Positions 6,709 through 10,867 of a DNA stretch of 10,867 nucleotides are shown in pieces. Every line of letters begins with the position of its first letter. Positions within the stretch are counted from its first letter, which is position 1. A program made the position numbers and the translations under genes. Source of the DNA: Deltaproteobacteria bacterium (GTDB lineage Bacteria; Desulfobacterota; GWC2-55-46); contig JAUSLB010000097.1 in assembly GCA_030646655.1 (NCBI GenBank), forward strand, positions 1 through 10,867, in the 5' to 3' direction. Below the pieces are notes generated by a model. It was not told where the DNA came from. It did not search any database and saw only the letters and a program-made list of their open reading frames with translations.

Positions 6709-6737
6709 CTGAAATGCCTTATAATGCCCCTTATAAT
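6709..6737 (+). promoter_or_regulatory. Possible promoter for the CopD-like/methyltransferase pair
   Basis: CTGAAA (6709-6714) and a perfect TATAAT (6732-6737) are spaced 17 bases apart. A second overlapping option is TTGCTC (6697-6702) with TATAAT (6720-6725), also at 17 bases, and a further TATAAT lies at 6806-6811. One or more of these probably drives the gene at 6849, but the -35 elements are weak. Confidence 0.4.
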
Positions 6738-6820
6738 AGATGGCCTTGTCATTGCCCCGGCCGGGCAACTGATTTACATCATATAAAACCGCCCTTATTT
6801 TAATGTATAATGGCCTTGTC
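6732..6820 (+). repeat. Direct repeat TATAAT...GGCCTTGTC, 70 bases apart
   Basis: ATGGCCTTGTC occurs at 6740-6750 and again at 6810-6820, each placed just after a TATAAT (6732-6737 and 6806-6811). Between the copies lies a small GC-rich hairpin, TTGCCC-CGGCC-GGGCAA (6752-6768). The gap therefore holds a duplicated promoter-proximal motif in front of the CopD-like gene. Confidence 0.45.
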
Positions 6821-6848
6821 TTTTTATTTCAAAGGAGGCTTGTCCGCA

Positions 6849-7319
6849 ATGCTTAAACTCGCGCTTTTCCTTCATATCATCTCGGCGATCTTCTGGGTGG
6901 GGGGGATGCTGTTCCTTGTGGCGGTTGTCGCCCCATACCTTAAATCATTGCCCAACCCTGAGGACAGGGCGAAGATATATCAGGTCGTGGGCAAGCAGTA
7001 CAGGTTCTGGGGCTGGGTGGCTATAATAACGCTCCTTGTCTCAGGCCCTGCCATCCTTTATTTCCTATACGGCATACCGCCTATCGGGATGGTAAGCCCG
7101 TCGCTTCACTCTACGGGCTTCGGCAGGACCCTTGCCATCAAATTATCTCTGGTGCTCCTGATAGTTCTGAGCAGTTTACTGCACGACTTCTGGATCGGGC
7201 CAAAGGCGCGCAATTCCGCAAAGCTATCTTCCATAGCGAGGATATTCGGCAGGGCGAACCTCCTCTTGGCGCTCTTAATAGTCCTTTTCGCGGTCTTTTT
7301 AAGGGCAGGCGGGATCTAA
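6849..7319 (+). CDS. CopD-like small integral membrane protein
   Basis: A 156-residue protein. ATG 6849 is chosen because AAAGGAGG (6831-6838) lies 10 bases upstream; an earlier in-frame ATG at 6810 lies in the promoter region before that site. Four membrane segments are expected: about 4-30, 52-76, 94-116 and 133-153. LHIISAIFWVGGMLFLVAVVAP (8-29), with His9 and Trp16, and the LLHDFWIGPKA segment (110-120), with His112, resemble the copper-resistance CopD/DUF4149 type of membrane protein. The His residues within membrane segments would be candidate metal or heme ligands. A copper role is inferred from the loose family resemblance only. It is followed 4 bases later by a methyltransferase gene, so the two form a pair. 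Confidence 0.6.
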   Translation: MLKLALFLHIISAIFWVGGMLFLVAVVAPYLKSLPNPEDRAKIYQVVGKQYRFWGWVAIITLLVSGPAILYFLYGIPPIGMVSPSLHSTGFGRTLAIKLSLVLLIVLSSLLHDFWIGPKARNSAKLSSIARIFGRANLLLALLIVLFAVFLRAGGI

Positions 7320-7323
7320 ATAA

Positions 7324-7884
7324 ATGCACAAGTTCGACCCTCAGCACATAGAGAGGCTTACGAGCGAGGAGAGATACCGGGAGATACGGCCCGAGGGAAT
7401 CTTAAGGGACGCCGGGCTTAAAGAGGGGGATTCAATAGCCGATATCGGGTGCGGGCCGGGCTTTTTCACCATCCCGGCATCTAAGATAGCCGGCCCGACA
7501 GGGCTCGTCTACGCCATAGATACTCAGGAGGAGATGCTCGCAAGCCTCATAAGTAAAGGACTTCCGCCGAACATAATACCAAAGAGGTCAGGGGAGCATT
7601 CTTTCCCTATAGAAGACGGAAGGCTGGATTTCGCCTTGATCGCCTATGTGCTCCACGAGACAGAGGACAAAACTCTTTTCCTGAAAGAGGTAAAGAGGGT
7701 ATTAAGGGCCGGAGGGGCCCTGCTTATAATCGACTGGAAAAAGATCAAGGAAGAGAAAGGCCCGCCAGTGGAGGAACGCCTTACGGAAGCCGATTGTACA
7801 GGACTCCTTGAGGACTCCGGGTTCTCTTCCATAAAGTCATCTTCGCTCAACCCCTCCCATTATAAAGTTTCCGCCATAAAATAA
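7324..7884 (+). CDS. Class I SAM-dependent methyltransferase
   Basis: A 186-residue Rossmann-fold methyltransferase. Motif I is IADIGCGPGFFTIPAS (38-53), the SAM-binding Gly loop. Asp66 at the end of the next strand (VYAIDTQ) is placed to bind the SAM ribose. LDFALIAYVLHETEDKTLFLKEVKRVLRAGGALLIIDWK (about 100-138) carries the motif IV/post-motif region of Methyltransf_11-type enzymes. The N-terminal MHKFDPQHIERL...SEERYREIRPE segment is common in a group of stand-alone bacterial methyltransferases of unknown substrate. It starts 4 bases after the CopD-like stop, with only a weak GCGGGA-type ribosome binding site, so translational coupling is likely. The substrate (small molecule, lipid or metal species) cannot be inferred. 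Confidence 0.85.
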   Translation: MHKFDPQHIERLTSEERYREIRPEGILRDAGLKEGDSIADIGCGPGFFTIPASKIAGPTGLVYAIDTQEEMLASLISKGLPPNIIPKRSGEHSFPIEDGRLDFALIAYVLHETEDKTLFLKEVKRVLRAGGALLIIDWKKIKEEKGPPVEERLTEADCTGLLEDSGFSSIKSSSLNPSHYKVSAIK

Positions 7885-7895
7885 CAGGCGCGCCA

Positions 7896-7924
7896 AAGAC
7901 AACTCTGGCTAATCAGGATATAGT
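7896..7924 (+). promoter_or_regulatory. Predicted sigma70-like promoter for the macrodomain gene
   Basis: AAGACA (7896-7901) and TATAGT (7919-7924) are spaced exactly 17 bases apart. The transcript would start close to 7931, the first base of a perfect 41-base hairpin. The match is moderate (4 of 6 and 5 of 6). Confidence 0.45.
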
Positions 7925-7930
7925 CTAACA

Positions 7931-7971
7931 GGGAGCTTCCAAAAGTCCGTCCCGGACTTTTGGAAGCTCCC
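7931..7971 (+). repeat. Perfect 41-base inverted repeat (19-bp stem, 3-base loop)
   Basis: GGGAGCTTCCAAAAGTCCG (7931-7949), then TCC, then its exact reverse complement (7953-7971). It is not followed by a T tract, so it is not a standard terminator for the upstream methyltransferase. It lies between a predicted promoter and the macrodomain gene and would form a very stable 5' hairpin. AAAAGTCCGTCC (7941-7952) inside it recurs at 8592-8603. Confidence 0.85.
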
Positions 7972-8007
7972 GCAAATGGCAATCCTTAACCTGCAAAGAG
8001 GCTTAAA

Positions 8008-8541
8008 ATGGATAAAAAGATCGATGGCGCGGTTATCTCCCTTGTCCGGGGCGATATAACCGGTGAAGGCACCGACGCTGTAGTTAACGCCGCGAACACA
8101 AGGCTCGCGGGCGGCGGCGGAGTTGACGGCGCTATACACAGGGCAGGCGGCCCCGCGATAATGGAAGAGTGCAGGAAGATAGGCGGCTGCCCGGCCGGGG
8201 GCGCCGTAATAACGACCGGCGGCAGGCTGAAGGCGAAGTATGTAATCCACGCGGTAGGCCCTATTTACAAGGACGGGCTCCACGATGAGAAGGAGCTTCT
8301 AAGCTCAGCCTACAGGGCCTCTCTTGAGCTTGCCTTGCAAAAAGGCCTGAAGAGCGTCTCATTCCCTTCCATAAGCACGGGGGCTTACGGGTATCCCGTA
8401 GGGGAGGCCTCTGAGGTAGCCCTAAAGACCGTAATAGACTTCCTCCGCTCCCGTAAGGGGCTGGAGGCCGTCCGCTTCGTCCTCTTCTCAGACCCTGACC
8501 TTGAGGCCTACAGGAAATCCCTCGAAAAACTCGCCCCTTAG
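8008..8541 (+). CDS. Macrodomain protein, O-acetyl-ADP-ribose deacetylase/ADP-ribosylhydrolase type
   Basis: A 177-residue single macrodomain, the normal length for the YmdB/MacroD type. RGDITGEGTDAVVNAANTRL (14-33) holds the adenine-site Asp16 and Asn27/Asn30. GGGGVDGAIHRAGG (35-48), with Asp40, matches the catalytic loop of MacroD/YmdB deacetylases. FPSISTGAYGYPVGEAS (119-135) is the pyrophosphate-binding loop. The enzyme is expected to bind ADP-ribose and hydrolyse O-acetyl-ADP-ribose or mono-ADP-ribose from acidic residues in the cytoplasm. AAGAGG (7996-8001) lies 6 bases before ATG 8008. The gene appears to be transcribed alone from the 7896-7924 promoter. No toxin or ADP-ribosyltransferase is adjacent, so a housekeeping role is more likely than an antitoxin role. 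Confidence 0.92.
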   Translation: MDKKIDGAVISLVRGDITGEGTDAVVNAANTRLAGGGGVDGAIHRAGGPAIMEECRKIGGCPAGGAVITTGGRLKAKYVIHAVGPIYKDGLHDEKELLSSAYRASLELALQKGLKSVSFPSISTGAYGYPVGEASEVALKTVIDFLRSRKGLEAVRFVLFSDPDLEAYRKSLEKLAP

Positions 8542-8547
8542 CCCCCC

Positions 8548-8576
8548 TTGACAGAATCAGACCAGCGCCGGATAAT
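8548..8576 (+). promoter_or_regulatory. Strong sigma70-like promoter for the first rhodanese gene
   Basis: Consensus TTGACA (8548-8553) and GATAAT (8571-8576) are separated by exactly 17 bases, just after the macrodomain stop. The predicted start is near 8583, giving an approximately 80-base leader. Confidence 0.7.
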
Positions 8577-8585
8577 CTAATAGGA

Positions 8586-8603
8586 TGCTGAAAAAGTCCG
8601 TCC
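8586..8603 (+). repeat. Repeat fragment shared with two other intergenic sites
   Basis: TGCTGAAAAAGTC (8586-8598) is the exact reverse complement of 3505-3517. AAAAGTCCGTCC (8592-8603) is identical to 7941-7952. All three sites are intergenic, as expected for remnants of a dispersed element. Single 12-13-base matches can occur by chance in a window this long. Confidence 0.4.
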
Positions 8604-8663
8604 TGCGGCTTGAAGCAACCTGCTAATTATGGAATTGATTGTCTATTTCATAAGGAGGCGCAT

Positions 8664-9134
8664 ATGGAAAGGATTGACAGGGGCGAGGACTTCAGGTGGA
8701 GGTTCGACAGGCCCGTAACGGCGGATGACTTCAATAAGCTAAACGACGTAGCGATATTCGCGGGCCCGCTCCTCAGCATGCACCGGACGATAACGGGGAA
8801 GGAGCTTAAGACCCTTATCGACAGGGGTGGGAGCTTCGCCCTCGTGGCCGTGCTCGATAAAGAGGGCTTCGAGGAGGCGCGTATCTGCGGCTCGATCAAC
8901 ATGCCTGTGGGTAGGATAGAAGAGGACTCCCTCGCCCTCATTGACCGTAACGAGCTTATAATCGTTTACGGCAAGGGGCCGAACGACGCCTCGAGCGCCG
9001 TGGCGGCGGATAAGCTCATTACGCTCAATTACAAGCATGTGCTGAGGTACAAGGGGGGGCTGAACGAGTGGAAGGCCGCCCACGGATGCGTCGAGGGCAG
9101 GCTAAGGCTACATGAGGTGAAAAAGGCCGCTTAA
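8664..9134 (+). CDS. Rhodanese-like domain protein lacking the catalytic Cys
   Basis: A 156-residue protein with a C-terminal rhodanese-like domain (about 43-144). AAGGAGG (8652-8658) lies 5 bases before ATG 8664; an in-frame TTG at 8610 lies in the leader and has no such site. ITGKELKTLIDRG, ICGSINMPVGRI and LRYKGGLNEWKAAHG fit the rhodanese fold. At the active-site loop it reads YGKGPNDAS (102-110), where the downstream paralogue reads HCSGPACAA, so Gly103 replaces the sulfur-carrying Cys. Sulfurtransferase activity by the usual persulfide is therefore not expected; a binding or regulatory role is possible. About 40 N-terminal residues (ERIDRGEDFRWRFDRPV...) are extra to the domain. It has a strong promoter before it and a strong terminator after it, so it is a single-gene unit. 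Confidence 0.8.
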   Translation: MERIDRGEDFRWRFDRPVTADDFNKLNDVAIFAGPLLSMHRTITGKELKTLIDRGGSFALVAVLDKEGFEEARICGSINMPVGRIEEDSLALIDRNELIIVYGKGPNDASSAVAADKLITLNYKHVLRYKGGLNEWKAAHGCVEGRLRLHEVKKAA

Positions 9135-9157
9135 AGGCGTTTTCGTATCTTGCTCTG

Positions 9158-9188
9158 AGGGTTCAGGCTTACAGCCTGAACCCTTTTT
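9158..9188 (+). terminator. Rho-independent terminator after the first rhodanese gene
   Basis: GGGTTCAGGC (9159-9168) pairs perfectly with GCCTGAACCC (9174-9183) around TTACA, followed by five T (9184-9188), then AT and TTT. A9158 extends the stem against T9184. Confidence 0.9.
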
Positions 9189-9202
9189 ATTTCGCCTTCC
9201 TG

Positions 9203-9246
9203 AAAAGGTCAGCTTGTAACAAGCACCCTTTTGGCTCTTCTTTTTA
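9203..9246 (+). terminator. Second hairpin with trailing T-rich tract
   Basis: AAAAGG (9203-9208) pairs with CCTTTT (9227-9232), enclosing an inner stem GCTTG-TAA-CAAGC (9212-9224). T-rich sequence follows (CTCTTCTTTTT, to 9246). It could be a backup terminator, or the end of a short RNA. Confidence 0.45.
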
Positions 9247-9290
9247 ACTTTCATTAAAAGCCATCCCAACTCCAAAAATAAAATGAAAAT

Positions 9291-9388
9291 TCTCCGCCAT
9301 AAATGGCGGGGATTGTCGGCAAGGTAGCTGCCTTTTATATAGCTCGTTTGATGCGCCCTTAAAAGGGCGGGACAAAGCCGGGCACCCG
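9291..9388 (+). repeat. Cluster of short hairpins in the 356-base gap between rhodanese genes
   Basis: The gap 9135-9490 contains no credible gene. Besides two terminators and a promoter it holds CCGCCA-TAAA-TGGCGG (9294-9309; stem extends to 9291-9312), an imperfect AAGGTAGCTGCCTT hairpin (9321-9334), CGCCCT-TAAA-AGGGCG (9354-9369) and a small CGG-GCAC-CCG (9379-9388). Two share a TAAA loop. This is either a repeat element or a structured leader or small RNA. Confidence 0.5.
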
Positions 9389-9413
9389 ATTAAACCCCCA
9401 CCCTGCCCCCTTC

Positions 9414-9442
9414 TTGACTCAAAGGAGGATGCAGGCTATACT
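9414..9442 (+). promoter_or_regulatory. Strong sigma70-like promoter for the second rhodanese gene
   Basis: TTGACT (9414-9419) and TATACT (9437-9442) are separated by exactly 17 bases. Transcription would start near 9449, giving a leader of about 40 bases that contains the stem-loop at 9451-9471. Confidence 0.7.
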
Positions 9443-9450
9443 TAAATAGG

Positions 9451-9471
9451 TGATTTTGATAATTAAAATCA
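9451..9471 (+). other. Leader stem-loop before the second rhodanese
   Basis: TGATTTT (9451-9457) pairs with AAAATCA (9465-9471) around GATAATT. It lies immediately before the ribosome binding site (AAGGGGG, 9477-9483) and would be at the 5' end of the predicted transcript. It is AT-rich and only moderately stable. Confidence 0.45.
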
Positions 9472-9490
9472 TAAATAAGGGGGTATAAAA

Positions 9491-9838
9491 ATGATACGGA
9501 ACATAGGCACAGAGGAGCTAAAGGGGATGATGGACAGCGGAGAAAGCTTTGTGCTTGTGAACGTGCTGGAGAGCGGCAGCTACGAGAACGAGCATATCTG
9601 CGGCTCAATCAGCATGCCCGTGCAGGAGATAAGCCAAGAGGCGCCGAGGCTGCTGAACAGGGATGAGACAGTAATAGTCCATTGCTCGGGGCCGGCATGC
9701 GCCGCGAGCCTTTCAGCCGCTGAAAAGCTCGAGACCCTCGGATACAAGGACATAAGGAGGTTCGAGGGCGGCATAGAGGAATGGAAGAAGGCGGGGTATT
9801 GCCTTGAAGGCGCGTTTTACAAGGAAGCGGCCGCTTAA
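9491..9838 (+). CDS. Single-domain rhodanese-like sulfurtransferase
   Basis: A 115-residue single rhodanese domain, the usual length for GlpE/PspE-like proteins. The active-site loop HCSGPACAASL starts at His64, with the predicted sulfur-carrying Cys65; Cys70 is nearby. ICGSISMPVQEI (36-47) and IRRFEGGIEEWKKAGY are typical flanking segments. It probably carries sulfur as a Cys persulfide in the cytoplasm, but its donor and acceptor are unknown. There is no signal peptide. ATG 9491 follows AAGGGGG (9477-9483) by 7 bases. It is a paralogue of the protein encoded at 8664-9134: the two share ICGSI-MPV, the GP in the loop, AA-KL-TL-YK and GG-EWK. It has its own promoter and a terminator. Confidence 0.88.
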   Translation: MIRNIGTEELKGMMDSGESFVLVNVLESGSYENEHICGSISMPVQEISQEAPRLLNRDETVIVHCSGPACAASLSAAEKLETLGYKDIRRFEGGIEEWKKAGYCLEGAFYKEAAA

Positions 9839-9853
9839 CATATAAGCAAGTAA

Positions 9854-9892
9854 GCAAGGCACTCAAAAGGGGCCTTGCCAAGCTGATTTTTT
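9854..9892 (+). terminator. Terminator-like hairpin after the second rhodanese
   Basis: GCAAGGC (9854-9860) pairs with GCCTTGC (9872-9878) around an 11-base loop. A run of six T (9887-9892) follows after eight bases. The distance to the T run makes it a weaker candidate than the next hairpin. Confidence 0.4.
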
Positions 9893-9910
9893 AAATCTAT
9901 CTTCCCTTTA

Positions 9911-9937
9911 GAAAAGGCGCTCAGAAGGCGCCTTTTC
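9911..9937. terminator. Probable bidirectional terminator between convergent genes
   Basis: GAAAAGGCGC (9911-9920) pairs perfectly with GCGCCTTTTC (9928-9937) around TCAGAAG. The A-rich left arm and T-rich right arm serve both strands, and it lies between the plus-strand rhodanese and the minus-strand permease, which stops at 9940. Confidence 0.75.
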
Positions 9938-9939
9938 CT

Positions 9940-10728
9940 TTATTCCCCTACCTTGGCAAGAAGCCCTTTCTTCTTTACCACGCTAAAGTTCCAGCTGTAA
10001 AAAAGGAGCGAAGCGGCTATATAGCCTATATTGAGCGTTGTAGCCCAGACCATGCTCTCTACCGGGAATGTTCCTTTGGAGATGACCTGCCTCATGCCCT
10101 CAAAGACATGCGCCGAGGGTATAAAGAGCGCCACCTGCGTTAAAAAGTGCGGCAATACCGATACAGGGTAGAATACGGCTGATACGGGCTGGAATAGAAG
10201 CGCTATGCCCCACGCCAGCACCTCGGCCTCCTGGCCGAACCTCATTATAATGGCCGTAGTTACGATGCCTATGGACCAGCCCATGATTATAAGGTTGATT
10301 ACAAGGGGTATGAGGGAAAAGCCGAGGAGGAATATATCGAACGAATAAAGGATATAGGCGAGCGTCACCATTACAGTGGATGTGAGGAGGAGCTTGATGA
10401 TGCTCAAGAATAGGAGCGACGCTATGTATTCGGCGGGGCTTAGGGGGCTTACGAATATGTTAAGCAGGTTCCTCGACCAGACATCCTCTAAAAAGGATAC
10501 GGAGATCCCCTGCTGGCTCCTGAAGAGGATATCCCATAGTATGAGCGCGCCTATGAATAAGGTTATGAAGTCCTGATGAGGCGTGCCCCTCATAAGGTAT
10601 ATGGACACAAAACCCCAGACGACAAGGTCGAGCACGGGCCAGTAGAATACCTCCATCAGCCTCGGAAGGCTCCTCTTGTAGAGGTATAGATGGCGCTCCG
10701 TGTAAGCGAATATCCTCGAGAGCTTCAT
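9940..10728 (-). CDS. ABC-2 type transporter permease
   Basis: A 262-residue inner-membrane protein with about six hydrophobic segments (roughly 27-47, 54-70, 98-125, 130-160, 168-195 and 228-250), the usual size and layout of ABC-2 exporter permeases. A short amphipathic N-terminus (MKLSRIFAYTERHLYLYKRSLPRLMEVFYWPVLDLVVWG) and the segment LNIFVSPLSPAEYIAS are characteristic of this family, as is LPHFLTQVALFIPSAHVFEGMR near the C-terminus. The start lies 62 bases downstream of the end of an ABC ATPase frame on the same strand, so the two form one exporter. The substrate (drug, lipid, polysaccharide or other) cannot be told from the sequence. The start has only a weak ribosome binding site. 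Confidence 0.88.
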   Translation of the reverse strand: MKLSRIFAYTERHLYLYKRSLPRLMEVFYWPVLDLVVWGFVSIYLMRGTPHQDFITLFIGALILWDILFRSQQGISVSFLEDVWSRNLLNIFVSPLSPAEYIASLLFLSIIKLLLTSTVMVTLAYILYSFDIFLLGFSLIPLVINLIIMGWSIGIVTTAIIMRFGQEAEVLAWGIALLFQPVSAVFYPVSVLPHFLTQVALFIPSAHVFEGMRQVISKGTFPVESMVWATTLNIGYIAASLLFYSWNFSVVKKKGLLAKVGE

Positions 10729-10790
10729 AAAATCAGCTTTGCCTTTACTGTAATCGATGACTGACGACTGAAAAATGATAATGGTTTTTT

Positions 10791-10867
10791 CTACCCCGGC
10801 CTCGCTATCTTTAAAAAGACCTCCTCCAAATCCTGTCCCTTGAACCTCTCCTTTATCTCATCCGGCC
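10791..10867 (-). CDS. ABC transporter ATP-binding protein, C-terminal end only
   Basis: On the minus strand an open frame enters from the right edge and ends at TAG (10791-10793). The last 24 residues read PDEIKERFKGQDLEEVFLKIARPG. The DLEEVFLKIAR ending is typical of ATPases of ABC-2 type exporters, and the permease gene follows on the same strand. The Walker motifs lie outside the window, so the call rests on the tail and the context. Confidence 0.7.
   Translation of the reverse strand, partial: PDEIKERFKGQDLEEVFLKIARPG

Noticed and set aside
6810..6848. An N-terminal extension of the CopD-like protein from ATG 6810
   Set aside because: It covers a TATAAT and the clear AAAGGAGG ribosome binding site that serves ATG 6849.
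7909..8283. Minus-strand open frame of 124 codons opposite the macrodomain gene
   Set aside because: It has no recognisable motif and no ribosome binding site, and it overlaps a well-supported gene; the same holds for the other antisense frames.
8008..8541. Macrodomain as part of a DarTG-like toxin-antitoxin or phage defence system
   Set aside because: No ADP-ribosyltransferase toxin or other defence gene is adjacent, and the sequence fits a stand-alone YmdB/MacroD protein.
8610..8663. An N-terminal extension of the first rhodanese from TTG 8610
   Set aside because: It lies in the predicted leader and repeat fragment; AAGGAGG precedes ATG 8664 at proper spacing.
1..10867. CRISPR array, insertion sequence or prophage
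   Set aside because: No regularly spaced repeats, transposase, integrase or phage structural genes were seen on either strand.

Overview
The window is bacterial, with genes packed at short spacing and many purine-rich ribosome binding sites. Codon use looks even across the genes: AGG for Arg and ATA for Ile are frequent, and GC looks slightly above 50% (judged by eye, not computed). An archaeal-type fructose-1,6-bisphosphate aldolase/phosphatase homologue, a PurM/HypE-like protein, an MTH1187-family protein, RtcA and AmrS occur together. This would fit an uncultured Thermodesulfobacteriota, Nitrospirota or related lineage, but that placement is inference. No phage, transposase, CRISPR, tRNA or rRNA gene was found. 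The content is mainly chromosomal housekeeping and accessory metabolism.

Layout. Positions 1-510 hold the 3' end of a small membrane-associated protein gene and a YtxH-type envelope protein, probably co-transcribed. Positions 744-3433 form a tight plus-strand cluster: an FBP aldolase/phosphatase family protein that has lost many catalytic residues, an AIR-synthase/HypE-like protein, and a zinc-ribbon BCAM0308-type protein. A repeat-like block of short hairpins and a sigma70-like promoter (3467-3608) then precede amrS, the radical SAM enzyme of the AmmeMemoRadiSam set, which has neither of its usual partners here. Positions 4724-6708 carry an MTH1187 thiamine-binding protein, rtcA and a MarC-family membrane protein. 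The rtcA frame overlaps the upstream stop and has no normal start codon. Positions 6849-7884 carry a CopD-like membrane protein and a SAM methyltransferase.

Positions 7896-9838 are a run of separately promoted small genes: a macrodomain protein, a rhodanese-like protein without its catalytic Cys, and a second rhodanese that keeps it. The macrodomain leader begins with a perfect 41-nt hairpin at the predicted transcription start. The rhodanese genes are separated by strong terminators and a hairpin-rich spacer. Terminators at 9854-9937 face a convergent minus-strand ABC-2 exporter (permease, then the C-terminal end of the ATPase at the window edge).

The points most worth a second look are the degenerate FBP aldolase/phosphatase, the start problem of rtcA (AUA start, -1 frameshift at a GGGAAAG heptamer, or sequence error), the pairing of active and inactive rhodaneses, and the leader hairpin and shared 12-mer near the macrodomain gene. 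No complete new multi-gene system could be demonstrated from sequence alone.
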